Of a stretch of 64,000 nucleotides of DNA, positions 1 to 11,160 are shown piece by piece (position 1 is the first letter of the stretch; each line of letters begins with the position of its first letter). This DNA is from Delphinus delphis (lineage: Eukaryota > Chordata > Mammalia > Artiodactyla > Delphinidae). Location: contig NC_082687.1 in NCBI RefSeq assembly GCF_949987515.2, forward strand, positions 121,253,838 through 121,317,837, read 5' to 3'. The notes beneath the pieces were generated by a model, which had not been told where the DNA came from, made no database searches, and saw only the letters and a list, made by a program, of their open reading frames with translations. Made by a program: the position numbers and the translations under genes.

Positions 1-119
1 TGTTGGATGCCTGTTTTGCTCCTCAGTAAGAAGAAGCAATAACAATTTCTCATGAGCCAATCTTAACCATTTAACAATGCAGAAACTCTAAGCCCAGACT
101 TCATCCAATTTTGTGGATC

Positions 120-360
120 CTAAAGATGATAATAGCTAACATTTAAGTGTTTACTGTGTATCAGGAATTATTCTAGATACTTTATATGTATTATATCATT
201 TGATCCTCATAACGGGCCATTTGTATCATCCCTTTTTACAGATGGGGAAGGCGAGTTACAGAGAAGTTACACAACTTGCTATAATTTTCCCAAGATTACA
301 TCTCTATTAAGTAGCTGAATTGGGATTCAAACCCAGGCAGTTTGGCTTCAGAGCCTCATC
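120..360 (-). mobile_element. MIR SINE (ancient), reverse orientation
   Basis: The plus strand shows the reverse complement of MIR: a 'tttactgtgtatcagg' start, then 'catttgatcctcat', 'tttttacagatgggga', and a terminal 'gggattcaaacccaggcag' derived from the tRNA B box. The order and spacing fit an almost full-length MIR. It is strongly diverged, as expected of a repeat older than placental mammals. No flanking duplication is visible. Confidence 0.85.
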
Positions 361-364
361 AGTT

Positions 365-464
365 TAAAAAAATTGATTATGGAAAATTTCAAACATATGC
401 AAAAGTAGAGAGAACAGTGCAATGAACTTCCATTTACCATCTCCCAGCTGTCACAACCATTGGC

Positions 465-498
<34 letters not shown>

Positions 499-840
499 GG
501 TACGCGGGCCTCTCACTGTCATGGCCTCTCCCGTTGCGGAGCACAGGCTGCGGACGCACAGGCTCAGCGGCCATGGCTCACGGGCCCAGCCGCTCCGCAG
601 CATGTGGGATCCTCCCGGACCGGGGCACGAACCCACGTCCCCAGCATCGGCAGGCGGACTCTCAACCACTGCGCCACCAGGGAAGCCCCATTGGCCAATT
701 TTGTTCTATCTGTATCTCAACCTCCTTAGTGGTCTCCCAGCCCCCTTCCTGGATTATTTTCAAGAAAACACAGACATCCTAACATATCATCCATAAATAT
801 TTTAGTAAGTACTGCTAAAAAAATAATGGCTTAAAAAAAA
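365..840. repeat. Ancient interspersed repeat, unassigned, split by a SINE
   Basis: This sequence reappears in diverged form at about 49600-49990. Both copies contain a 'caccc/ccatc...agctgtcaca/agattaaaca' start, a pyrimidine-rich middle, then '...acagacat..' followed by 'atccataaa.att'. I recognise the pattern as a common mammalian interspersed repeat but cannot name the family. The CHR SINE at 472-688 interrupts it. Confidence 0.45.
472..688 (-). mobile_element. CHR-type tRNA-derived SINE
   Basis: The plus strand begins with a run of about 26 T (the reverse of the A-tail), then the family tail 'gcggtacgcgggcctctcac', and ends in 'gccaccagggaagcccc', the reverse complement of the tRNA-like head. 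The insertion is bounded by a direct repeat, 'cattggccaatttt', at 458-471 and 689-702. This 14-bp TSD fixes both ends and shows L1-type target-primed integration. Open frames across it on both strands are artefacts of the GC-rich SINE body. Confidence 0.95.
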
Positions 841-1465
841 CACACTCTTCCATAAGACGCACATTGTCTCTATTTTTGTGACATTAACAGCTTGGAAGAT
901 GATTGTCTAGATCTGTGATATTCTTTCATTTCTTCTTCATTTATTTACTGTAATACTTTCCCAATACCAACAGTTTGGTTATCCTGATGTATCGTATGCA
1001 CAGGAAAGCCCAGATAGATGCTAGATTCACAAGCGCCTCTCTCTCTATTTCTCTCTCTCTCTCTCTTTACTAGTTTCAGTGAGTTGGTTTTTTCACATCA
1101 GCCGAAGTTGATCACTTCATGTGTTTAAAGTAGCATATTGAACTTACGGATGTTTAAACATATTAATGGTTGTAGTAAACATATTTGGTACTTCTTTGAT
1201 GCATTTTTCTTATCAATGCTCAGATTGTCCCGTTTGGGTCAGTGGGAGCCTCTTCAAGTTTGGTTTATGAGTCCTTCAGTCATATTCAGCAGCCCCCTTA
1301 TTTTCTGATACGACAAGATGTTCTAGGCTTATCTTGTGTATTTCTTGCCCTAACCCTGGAATTAAGCATTTTTCCAAGGAGCTGGCATTCCTTCATGGGA
1401 AACAGTATTATTTAGAGACCACAGCCTGGGTATGGGGGGTGCTTATTGCTACTAGGGTGGTCATT
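841..1465. other. Unique sequence with a short CT repeat
   Basis: There is no recognised gene or mobile element. A (CT)n tract lies at about 1034-1066, interrupted once by 'tatt'. The rest is AT-rich single-copy-looking sequence. Confidence 0.5.
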
Positions 1466-1575
1466 GTTTCCTTTCCTTCCTTCTTTCCTCCCTCCTTCCC
1501 TTCCTTCCTTCCTTCCTTCCTTCCTTGCTTCCTTCCTCTCTCCCCCTTGCACCTTTCTTCCTTTTCTTTCTTTAT
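1466..1575. repeat. (TTCC)n pyrimidine microsatellite
   Basis: This is an almost pure pyrimidine tract on the plus strand, with TTCC tetramers densest at 1497-1530 and flanked by TTTC and CTCC variants. Such homopurine/homopyrimidine tracts are typically length-polymorphic and can adopt triplex structure in supercoiled DNA. Confidence 0.95.
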
Positions 1576-1592
1576 AAAGAGAAACTAAATAG

Positions 1593-1882
1593 TGAGTTGT
1601 TACCAATAATTATTTGTTTTCTCTTTCTTTATAAATTTATATATAACTATATATATAATTAATATTTCAGAATAAAAATATAAAATAGTATTAAAATATG
1701 ATTATCAAAACCAGTTTGAATTTATTGTGTAACTCAATTTATTGAGTTGTTACCAATAATTATTTGTTTTCTCTTTCTTTATAAATTTATATATAACTAT
1801 ATATATAATTAATATTTCAGAATAAAAATATAAAATAGTATTAAAATATGATTATCAAAACCAGTTTGAATTTATTGTGTAA
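1593..1882. repeat. Exact 150-bp tandem duplication
   Basis: Positions 1593-1732 and 1743-1882 are identical over 140 bp, at an offset of 150 bp. The unit is AT-rich and holds 'tatatataattaatatttcag'-like sequence. Divergence starts only at 1733 versus 1883 (c versus t). Zero mismatches means the duplication is recent, or an assembly artefact. It is not a known repeat family to me. Confidence 0.95.
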
Positions 1883-1883
1883 T

Positions 1884-2199
1884 TCATCTTTAGAGTATAT
1901 ACCACTAGGGATGTACAGTCAAATTATTGTCTTTTAAAGTCACTTGAAATGAATTGTTCTCTGTACAATCTAAAAATGTGCTTGGTGGTTAAATTTATTT
2001 GTTTCATTCTGCTTTAGAGCTGTAGTGTAGTTATGTTAAATTTCTCTTAATTTTGTTTTGAAGTCATGTAAAACAAGGTCTATTCAGAGACGTCTGGCTT
2101 CCATTTTTGTCTCCCCATCCACCATTAAGTAATTTTTAAAATTTCATTGTTTATCATTCTTTTTTTTTTTAATAGGAGCAAGTATGTGTAGCTATTGGT
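1884..2199. other. Unique AT-rich sequence
   Basis: No gene, RNA or recognised repeat was seen. A T11 run lies at about 2160-2171. Confidence 0.5.
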
Positions 2200-2760
2200 T
2201 GCCAACTTAAAAAAAATGCACCATGTGAGAGTTGTGAATTAAGGTTTATTTGGGGCAAAATGAGGACTATAGCCTGGGAGACAGCATCTCAGATAGCTCA
2301 GAGAAACTGCTCCAAAGAGGCGGGGGGAAGGTGATTTTGGTGAATGGGGAGTGCATGCAATCAGGCACATATTTTTTGCAGAGGTTTCTGCTAGTGTCAT
2401 GAAGGTTACTGCTAGTCACGGGGAGCAGATGTCACCATGAAGGATTTTAGTGCTTCTCTAGATATGAGTATACAAGAATTGGGCTCATAAAATCCTCTCC
2501 TGAAAATATCTATCTGAAGACCTGTTCTGCCAGTTTTTCCCAGAGCACAGAGTGCCTCACTTCTGCTCTCCACCCTGAACTCCTTTCAGGGGGTGTTGAA
2601 AATCAGCAGCTGCAGCAGCACGTGATTTAATCCCTGTAGAGGTAGATGGCGAGGGCCGATTTGCAGCTGACGGGTATCTCCTCCATCTCCACTTTCTTAG
2701 ATAAATGTTAGCTTGAGATACATATTTTCCTCTACCTTGGCTTTTCACATTTTTATGCCA
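2200..2760 (-). mobile_element. LTR-like block, family not assigned
   Basis: The segment starts with 'gtgaattaaggtttatttgg', the reverse of a polyadenylation-like region, followed by 'ggcaaaatgaggactatagc' and 'gagacagcatctcagatagc'. I recognise this as the reverse complement of a widespread mammalian retroviral LTR, but cannot name the subfamily. The boundaries are estimates. A 63-codon minus-strand frame inside it has no visible domain and is rejected as a gene. Confidence 0.5.
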
Positions 2761-4039
2761 TGTATCTTGACGGTCACTACTTAGCAGATATATAGACGCT
2801 TCTCATCCCCTTGAGAGCTGCAGAGTTTATTCAACCAGTCCCCGAGTGATGGGCAGTCTCACAGTTCTGTCCATATGTGGATCAAAGTTTAAAGATATTT
2901 AAGTGGCGGGAAAAAGTCCCATTCCAGCAAAGGGGCAAACTTAGATAAAATGTGTTCTACAATTTGGGTCACTCTCCTGGTCATCATGTATATATAAGTT
3001 AAGAGAACCTTCCTTGTTCAACAATACTGGGCTTCAGGAGGTGATAATAGGAGAATCATGGGGTTTCTTAACTCTCCATGTGGTTCCTAGTCCTGGAGAT
3101 CCAAATTGGTGTAAGTATGTAAATTAACTTTCCGTGTATCTACATATTTACATATGTAAATGGAAATGTGCTAGGAGCAGCTACTAACTTTCAGGAGATC
3201 ATATGTGCATATGACACAGACATTACTAATGTACTATTTTTGGCCTCCCCCTTTTTTCTGTCTTTACCTATTTATTACCTTTTAAAGAATGAATCTACCC
3301 TTGTGTATTCAAATACAGTATCACTCCTATGCAAGTGTCCATTTGAGTTCAGGTATTTCTCCACAGACCTCCAACCTAAGGCATCTAAAATTAAATGTAT
3401 CATCTTGGATATCTTGCATACAGTGTGAAAACACCTGCCCTATTGTCTCTTCCTATTTTCAGTGATGCACTATTTTCCCACGTTTAAAGCCACTGGTATA
3501 TCTCTTTATTTGTTTAACTTTTACACTACCTAATTTGACCAAGTCTCCTGCATTAGATGTTGATTTACCTGGGGTTCCGTGGAAACCTGGACATGACAGT
3601 CATATCCAAAAGAGACTCCTTGAGAGGAGTCTGTAACAGTAGCAATTTGTCCTGGGCCCTTTCCCACGGATCAATGGATTAGATAAAGATGTAAACACGT
3701 ACTGGTCAAATGTGACTATTTAGAAGAAACACTGAATGTGTGGAATAAAGCACTTGGAAAAATGATTCTAAAAGCTAGAGTAAATGAGCTCCAGTTAAAC
3801 AAAAGAAACCGATTAAATGCCATGGGTGGTCTTCGGAGAGAGAGTGACCTGATGTAAGAGGGGTGAAACCGCATCCCAGCAGAAACGCTGAGGTGCTGGG
3901 TGTGATCACCGGCAGCAGTGAGGTCGATGGTGAGAAATCACCGGCACCCTCCAGGCCTCACAGGCTCTCCTGAAGCAGGATTAGAACTGTCTACCTTGGG
4001 AGGCTCTGGGAAGACGATCCAGCTCCTGGAGTTGATAGG
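2761..4039. other. Unique sequence, nothing recognised
   Basis: No coding-like stretch, RNA gene or confidently identified repeat was found. Short open frames (for example 3168-3428, plus) lack recognisable motifs and have random composition. Confidence 0.5.
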
Positions 4040-4600
4040 TGTGTGTCATACAGGGTTCCCCGGGGAAACAGTGCCCTCTGAGTGTGGGCTGAGGTATTTA
4101 TTATGGGAATTAAACCTTACACACTGTGGGAGGGTCAGGCGAAGGGGAGGTCCAGAAAGGGGAGTTGGAAGGTCAGAGGAGTCACTTCCTTAAGAAATGG
4201 GCGGAGTACTGGCCCAGGGGGCAAGTCAGAGCTGTGGGGAGATCTGAGGAGACAGGCCATGTGGCTGCTGAAGTGGGACTGGGAAGGGGGAACTGGTGGA
4301 AAGCTTCCTCGGGAAGCTGCTGCTTCTGGGTAGCTGCAGAGGGTCTGTGACCACGTGATTGGTAGTGGGACACTGGTGCTCGGCAGGGCTCACAATTGGG
4401 AAAAAGAGCTACATGTGAAGAAGAGGGGACGAGGACCCCTGGGACTTGTTCCTCTGTCACCACGTCCTACTGAAGACTTCACTTGTGCCTCTCAGGTCTT
4501 GTCCGAAGTCTCTGTTGGTGACTCCAACCTAGAACCCTGGAGGGAAGAGAATCCGGGCAGAGTAGTTGGCAGTCTAACCACGTAGACTATAGCACTCTCA
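4040..4600. other. GC-rich block of unknown origin
   Basis: This block is purine- and GC-rich ('gggagggtcaggcgaagggg' style) in an AT-rich neighbourhood, beginning near 'acagggttccccggggaaac'. Several overlapping short frames of 74-93 codons are open on both strands because stop codons are rare in GC-rich sequence. The start resembles the end of some ERV or DNA-transposon fossils, but I cannot assign it. Confidence 0.4.
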
Positions 4601-4668
4601 GCACAAAAAGAGGTAGACGTTTGCTCAATGAGAGGAAGAAATAAAGGGGTGATATAAAATCTGCCCAA

Positions 4669-5191
4669 CACACATGTACAATGGAATATTACTCAGCCAT
4701 AAAAAGAAACGAAATTGAGTTATTTGTAGTGAGGTGGATGGACCTAGTGACTGTCCTACAGGGAGAAGTAAGTCGGAAAGAAAAACAAATATTGTATGCT
4801 AACACATATATATGGAATCTGGAAAAAAAAAAGGTTCTGAAGAACCTAGGGGCAGGACAGGAGTAAAGACGCAGACGTAGTGAATGGACTTGAGGACACC
4901 GGGAGGGGGAAGGATAAGCTGGGACGAAGTGAGAGACTGGCATGGACATATATACACTACCAAACGTAAGGTAGATAGCTAGTGGGAAGCAGCCGCATAG
5001 CACAGGGAGATCAGCTCGGTGCTTTGTGACCACCTAGAGGGGTGGGATAGGGAGGGTGGGAGGGAGACGCAAGAGGGAGGAGATATGGGGATGTATGTAT
5101 ATGTATAGCTGATTCACTTTGTTATACAGCAGAAACTAACACACCATTGTAAAGCAATTATACTCCAATAAAGATGTTAAAAAAAAATAAA
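4669..5191 (+). mobile_element. 5'-truncated L1, 3' end with poly-A
   Basis: This is the last part of L1 ORF2 ('ggaatattactcagccataa', followed by 'ggtggatggacctagtgact') running into the L1 3' UTR and ending 'ctccaataaagatgttaaaa'. An open frame at 4681-4866 preserves the ORF2 C-terminal peptide MEYYSAIKRNEIE. It is flanked by a 15-bp TSD, 'ataaaatctgcccaa', at 4654-4668 and 5192-5206. The intact TSD and low decay mark it as one of the younger L1s here. The 3' UTR includes a G-rich tract at 5037-5064. Confidence 0.95.
5037..5064 (+). other. G-quadruplex motif in L1 3' UTR
   Basis: Six G-runs of 3-4 are separated by 1-3 nt loops (ggggtgggatagggagggtgg and on). A G-rich polypurine tract with quadruplex potential is a recurrent feature of mammalian L1 3' UTRs. 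Confidence 0.75.
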
Positions 5192-5206
5192 ATAAAATCT
5201 GCCCAA

Positions 5207-7090
5207 GTGTGGGATCCCTCTAGACAGAGTGAAGGAATGTCCGCACGGCAAGACACCGTAGAGGGATCCACGTGCTGGGCATCTAGTTTGTCTAGTGGGT
5301 AAAGAGCACTCCCCGTGCTGCCACCATCACATCTACCCTCCTGCTTACGTCGGACCTGTGGCTTTACTTTTCGTTCCTCTGTCCCTCTCTATTTTCTGTG
5401 AACTGGTAGTTAGATTTAGAGGTTGACCTCACTCAGGTTAGATATTATATTTTTTCAGCAAGAATAATTCAGAAGATGTGCCTAGTAAGTGTTGTCTCCC
5501 TTTCGTGATCTTAGCGGTCACCGATGATCATTGCTTCCTTTGGGGAGAGCCAGACCTCTTACCCTCTTTGCTGTCGCCTCTTCTATAAATAGTAACCAAA
5601 CCTTCACAATCCTGGCCAGAAGCGGGATAGCCTAGAGAAAAAAGGATTATGCACACGCGTTCTTATGTCTACCTACGCCTGCATCCCCACATCCGTATTG
5701 TTGTCAAGATGAGTTATTTCTGTGCTGTTGCAAGAGAAGGCCTAGGCGATCTTCTTAGGCAGCACTGTTGCATGCTGGCCTGAGGAGGGCAGGTAAGAGG
5801 AAGTGCAGGATCTGCAAGGAGCAAGTGTAGTGTAAACATTTACCCGCCCAGAGAATAAGCATATTATCCTGTATGCTTTATTTTCATGCTGTGTGTCTGT
5901 ACTGGGCCTCCTGGGGGATAAAACCAAATCCTTCCATCTACACTTCCCAGCGAGGTGGGGCTGGGAGAGGTGGAGAGCAGCACGGCTGTGAATGTAGGGA
6001 TCTTAAAATAAGGCATTTGCTTTCACTGGCCCCTGTGCCAGCCCAGCTTGGGGACCCAGGTGAAGCGTCTTTGTTGCTCTCACTTTATGAAAGTCCATAA
6101 ATACAATTTGGTGGAGCTCATACAGGACTAAACTAGTTTGCAAGCTAAATCACCTGTAATGTCTTGATGGAGATTTTCTTCAGCAGAGATGGAACAAACT
6201 CCTTTGCTGAGGTGGAAGAACCAGGTATTACAGAGTCTTAAACTGTTTACACTTCGGAAAGCATTTCTATTGCCTTCACACATTAAAAGGTCCTATATTT
6301 TTATCGGATTATTTCCTATGGTTTCGGAATTATCCTCTGAAAGAAGCCTGGATTTTTCTGCTGTATAATTTCTCTGAAACAAAACCTCCCAAGGCAGTTA
6401 GAGGATTGACTTTTGACAAATAGCTATGAGGGTTGGAAGAAACCTAGAGATGCCTTTCAGGGAAACATTGAAATCCTCCAGAGAAAGAAAAGATTCTACT
6501 TAAAGACCCTTTAGCACACCGGAAACCCTTGGGATTTTTCATTCTATTAGTTTGTACATATGATACTGCTTTTTTTTTTTTGTATGTAAAAATGGTTATT
6601 GGCTATTTCATACTGTTCAGCCTCTCTAATTTAAAGCCATGTTCAGCAGCCATCCTTGGATCCAAGCTCTTATGAGTGTGAAATTAAGAGGGAGTACAGT
6701 CAAGTAAAAATTGTTACAAATGGGTGAGGAAATGCACTCTACTGGAAAAGAAAATTATAATATCCTGATTTAAACCACAACCCTATATATGATCTTCTAA
6801 GTGTCTGTTCCCTCACTGAGAGTGTTCTGTATGGCATACCCATTCCTTAAGGTTCTTAGAATGTTAATTGGGAGATGATTTTGTTCCTTTGTGCATGAAT
6901 GTCTCCCTGCAACTAGGAGAAGATTTAGATTCCACGGAGTACCTTGACAGTGCTGAAGGAAGCAAGAAAATTGAGGCTGGGACTCTGCCTGGTGGAGCTT
7001 AGACTCCTGAGCCTTGGTGGGGGTCACTACTGAGCAGATTTGGATATTTGACTTTATTATTTTTTCCAGAGATAATAGGGCAGGGGCATA
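5207..7090. other. Unique sequence, nothing recognised
   Basis: About 1.9 kb has no identified element. Only homopolymers (T11 at about 6570) and short open frames without motifs are present. It may include heavily decayed repeats that I cannot resolve by eye. Confidence 0.5.
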
Positions 7091-7105
7091 TGAGTCTTAC
7101 TTTTA

Positions 7106-7109
<4 letters not shown>

Positions 7110-7139
<30 letters not shown>

Positions 7140-7333
7140 TGCGGTACGCGGGCCTCTCACTGTTGTGGCCTCTCCCGTTGCAGAGCACAGGCTCCGGACG
7201 CACAAGCTCAGCGGCCATGGCTCACGGGCCCAGCCGCTCCGTGGCATGTGGGATCCTCCCGGACCGGGGCACGAACCCACGTCCCCAGCATCGGCAGGCG
7301 GACTCTCAAGCACTGCGCCACCAGGGAAGCCCA
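7110..7333 (-). mobile_element. CHR-type SINE with (TA)n at the tail
   Basis: A T-run at about 7122-7140 precedes 'gcggtacgcgggcctctcac', and the element ends with 'ccaccagggaagccc', as in the other CHR SINEs here. A (TA)n tract at 7104-7122 sits directly outside the tail, so the A-tail has partly turned into a TA microsatellite. An imperfect TSD, 'agtcttacttttatata' versus 'agtcttatttatata', flanks it (about 7093 and 7334). Confidence 0.92.
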
Positions 7334-7340
7334 AGTCTTA

Positions 7341-7829
7341 TTTATATAATTTTTGAGACTAGGTGTTACTTTTTAAAAGGTCAGTTTATGAATTTATAAT
7401 GCAATATCTAACTTCTTGATGAATTGGATGTTTGGGTCAGCTGACCAATGCATTCCTGTTTGAGAATCTCACTTAGAAATATAGTAAATATAGTTGAAGT
7501 TTTGTTGGATGGTTTTAAAAGTATATTTTCTTCCAGCTCTGCTATTCTCTGGAATCAGTTTTCTCCACTAAATAGAAATACTTGTCAAGTAGACAATCTA
7601 TTTTAATTAGAGCGAGTTTGAGAAGACCATTTCTGTCACCCACAGTGTCAGCAAAACACCACTAAATTTCTTTATTTTCTCCCCCTTTTATATTTAAGGT
7701 ACTCCTCTGCTTATATCATTTGACCACCAAACTGTTTCATTCCAACACGCTTTACATGTTGTGAGTCTCAAAGGTTTCAGATTTACCAGAAGGTAAATTC
7801 CTTGAGGGCAAGAGCTGTACTTCAGGAAA
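7341..7829. other. Unique sequence, nothing recognised
   Basis: AT-rich sequence without a gene or identifiable element. Confidence 0.5.
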
Positions 7830-8075
7830 GCAGGTGTGCACTGGAAGAGGCATGCGTTTTAAGGAAGAGAGGCCTGGGTTCAAACTGTGGATACTTTTGA
7901 CCACAATTTATGTGTCTGTGACCTGGGAGAGTTGTTTAATTACTCTGAGCCTCAATTCTTTAACCTGTAAAAATATGAGTAATAATACCTAACTCCAGGG
8001 TTTCATGGAGATTGAGTGATGTAGCTATGAAAGCACTTTGGGCTGAATACCTAGTACCACGTGCTGAGTAAAGGC
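7830..8075 (+). mobile_element. MIR SINE, forward
   Basis: It shows the forward MIR order: 'gcctgggttcaaact' (B box), 'tgtgacctgggagag', 'ctctgagcctcaattc', 'cctgtaaaaatatgagtaat', and 'gaaagcactttg'. It is diverged but nearly full length. Confidence 0.85.
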
Positions 8076-8159
8076 TGACCTCTTTGCCTGTCTTGTCTTA
8101 ATCTTCTTTGTAAGGCATCGCACATAATAGGCCCTCAGGACGCACTGGGTAATTGATTT

Positions 8160-8490
8160 CATATTAGGGGGGCCTTTCCTTGATGATGCAGCGTGAGATC
8201 CTTTTGTTGGTGGCAAATTATCTCCAAAGCACATTGTAGGTTGGGTTGCCTCGGGGAAGTCATCTTGCGAATCAGTGCTTGTCAATATTTTGTATGTAAT
8301 ATAAAAGCTACCATGAGAGGAAAGGAAAAGCTCATTTATTTTTCTGAGAAGGGCTGTGATTGTTATGCTGTCATTGCTGGCCAATTTTACAGGCTTAAAA
8401 ATTATAGTGGTCCTTGCTGGGACTCCCTGTGCCGCCTCAGCAGCTGAGTGGCTCAGCAGCGGATCACTAATTCCAACCATCTTCTGCGGA
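8160..8490. other. Unique segment with nested palindromes, open on minus strand
   Basis: A 151-codon minus-strand frame (8025-8480) crosses this segment and the MIR beside it. No domain is recognised and it ends inside the MIR, so I do not call a gene. At 8436-8457 two overlapping inverted repeats occur: CTCAG-CAG-CTGAG and GCTGAG-TGG-CTCAGC. The segment looks single-copy and could be a conserved non-coding element, but that is inference. Confidence 0.35.
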
Positions 8491-10036
8491 TTCTGGTTAG
8501 TTTACATCAGAGGATGGCCTTTTGTCATGTAGCCTTTGTTTGAGGGTTACTTTTATGGGCTTGTAGTACTTTATGCGTTGAGTTCACCACTCAGTGCTAG
8601 CATACTTTTATTATTTATTTGTTTGTTTCTTATATTTTTGAGTTTTAAGAGGTTTTTTTTTTTAAAAAAAAAATATGTTCTGTGTACTATCCCTTTATGA
8701 GATGTGTGATTTGCAGACATTTTCTCCAATTGTTAGCATACTCTTAAATGGTTGGAGCCAATGAAACCTTTTTGAAATAAATCTGTCTTGGGCAGTAGAC
8801 GGCAATTTCTCTGCGAGTCATAGGTGGTTGCAAATCTGATCTAAGTTCACTTTTACTTGTGTGTGGATCCTTTGCTCAAACTTTATAAAGCTAAGAAGTT
8901 AAAAAAAATGTTAAAGCCTCTGTGAAGATAAAAAATGCAAGATAATATGTGCTTGCAATCGCTTTACCAAGGTTTCAGAAGACATAAAAACAAAACAAAA
9001 CAACCAAGAAGTTTCTTTGTCAAAGGTCTGGAAAATACAACTTTTGGATAGATTTTTGGGAGACCTGTTTTGCATTAAAATACCAAATAAAACAAAATGA
9101 TGGATTGTTTTGGCACCATTAAGTTGGGCTTATGTGATGAGAACTGTACATAAAAGACAGCCAGTTATTGTCATAGTTGACAGATTTTTGGGTACCGTCT
9201 ACTTGTTCAGTACAGTAAAGTCCCAGGGGTGAGGAACTTTTCCAAAATTCTTATGGCAGGAACCATGCAAACTTCAGCTGTAACACACTGACATTATCTT
9301 CCCAGTTCTATAGCTGTCTGTACGTTGTGGTCTTGCCTGGCACACCAGATTAGTTCCTGTGACTTTCTGTATGAGTATTATCATTATTGATGTGGCTTCA
9401 TTTTATTTTTCCCAAGTCTGTAAGTTGCCTTAAAGTATTGGTCAGATTTTAACAGGAGACGGATGTAGAGGTTTTCAAGTGGAGCGAATAGCGCAGGCAA
9501 GAAAATGAGGCGGAGCGTGTCCTAGGAAAAGCCAGGTGATTTGTTTAACTAGAGTATAGGTGTTCTCTAGGGGGTTTCTGAGAAAGAATACTGGAAAGGT
9601 ATTTGGGGGGACATATGTGGAAGGCTTTGAGTGCCAGAATAAGGAATAGGTACTTAATTTTTGGCAATGTGGATCAATTTTAATCTGATGAAACACATGT
9701 TGGAAAACTCCTGAGGAGGCCAGTGATCTAGAGGAGAGGTGATGAGGTTTGAATTGGGGGGAAGTGATGACAGGAAGCACACGGAGACAGATTGCCCTCA
9801 TTCTGCCACATTACACTTAATGCACTTGTAACACACTGTGACATACGTCACCAAATGGATCTGTGTGCCTGTTAATAGAAAGAATGGAGGACTGACATTA
9901 AGTCCAAGGTTAAATGAGGAATAAATGTGTTCAATAAATATCCATGTGTATTAGGTCGCTGGGAGGAGAGATTGCCACCACAAATTTACATACCTGTGTG
10001 GAGTTTTAAGTGAAAGTTGATTATTAAAGTCAATCA
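8491..10036. other. Unique sequence with a T/A homopolymer palindrome
   Basis: No gene or named repeat was recognised. About 11 T followed directly by 11 A at 8652-8674 forms a perfect A/T palindrome. A 108-codon minus-strand frame (9475-9801) has no motif. Confidence 0.5.
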
Positions 10037-10047
10037 AAACCTAATGT

Positions 10048-10248
10048 ACACGCTGCTATAGGTAGCATAGATAACCAGCAAGGACCTACTGTATAGCACA
10101 GGGAACTCTGCTCAATATTCTGTAATAACTTAATTGGGGAAAGAATTTGAAAAAGAATAGATACATGTATATGTATAACTGAATCACTTTGCTGCACACC
10201 TGAAACGAATACAACATTGTTAATCAACTATACTCCAATTAAGAAAAA
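10048..10248 (+). mobile_element. L1 3' UTR fragment
   Basis: It carries the artiodactyl/cetacean L1 3'-terminal pattern 'ataaccagcaaggacctact', 'gtatagcacagggaactctg', 'tatgtataactgaatcactt', and ends 'ctccaattaagaaaaaaa'. A probable TSD, 'aaaacctaatg' (10037-10047) versus 'aaaccctaatg' (about 10249-10259), differs by one base. Confidence 0.9.
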
Positions 10249-10261
10249 AAACCCTAATGAC

Positions 10262-10490
10262 ACTTTATTTCAGCACTTCACAGTTTTTAACATTTATTCC
10301 CCTTTTTACCTCATTTGATCTTTAGAAGGGTTTGGTAAAGTAACTCCTAGGGTCTTCATTTTTTTTTCTAGAGTCTTCATTTTATAGAAACTGAGGCATA
10401 AAGAGGGGGAAAGCCTTGCTCAGAGTATAAAGGTGGCAGAAATCAGACACTAAATCCATGCTTCTGGGGCCCAGGTCCATTTCCCGCCAT
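10262..10490 (-). mobile_element. MIR SINE, reverse
   Basis: Reverse-oriented MIR landmarks are present: 'tttacctcatttgatcttta', 'cattttatagaaactgaggc', 'taaatccatgcttctggggc'. It is diverged and its boundaries are approximate. Confidence 0.65.
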
Positions 10491-11160
10491 TTTTTTCTCC
10501 TGCTTCAGCAGTCCTTGATGACCCATTAATTTGCCATTTAATGCATTTGTTTGTGGATGTGCGCTGTTCATCATTTTAATCAAAATAATGTTAAAAATCC
10601 CCCAGACCTCTTTGTTTTCTACTTCAGCTTCTACGGGCAGTGTGAGAATTGCATTATGAGTCACTTGTTCATGGTCCTTGGCACTGAGCGAAGGAGAGAA
10701 TGTAGACATGTTTGGATTAAACATATTTGAATGAACCCCCATAGCACTTCCAACGACAGGTCAGAACCTTTAAGCACTGAATAAATGTTAGTTGATGAGC
10801 AGCGTTCCTGGGAATAAGAAAGATGCTTAGGAATGTGCCTTAAATGGAACATCAAATGATCCCCTAGTGGCTCCAGATTCACTGTGCTTTTCTAAGTGCC
10901 TCGTTTATGGCCAGGCCCAGGGGAGACCTTAGCTCCTTGAGTTTTATTGTTGGTAATATTTGATATATTATTTGAAGTAAATTGAAAGCATTCCTTGAAA
11001 TGCTTCTTTCTAGTCTCTTCCATCTTTTTACGCAAAATATAATTCTCAGTTTACTTTTCAGATTAATCCCTGACTTTCAACTGAGTTCATAGAAACAAGA
11101 TTTAAGATTTATCAATGAGGCGCCTATAGGAAACTCCTGATAAGTACTTGATTTTGATGG
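10491..11160. other. Unique sequence, nothing recognised
   Basis: Two overlapping minus-strand frames (99 and 73 codons) lie here without recognisable motifs. There is no RNA gene or identifiable repeat. Confidence 0.5.

Noticed and set aside
4082..4585. Cluster of overlapping 74-93-codon frames
   Set aside because: They are open on both strands because the block is GC-rich. No motif, no consistent frame.
8025..8480. 151-codon minus-strand frame as a gene
   Set aside because: It ends inside a MIR, no family is recognisable, and one frame of this size is expected by chance in 64 kb. Kept only as an observation on the segment.
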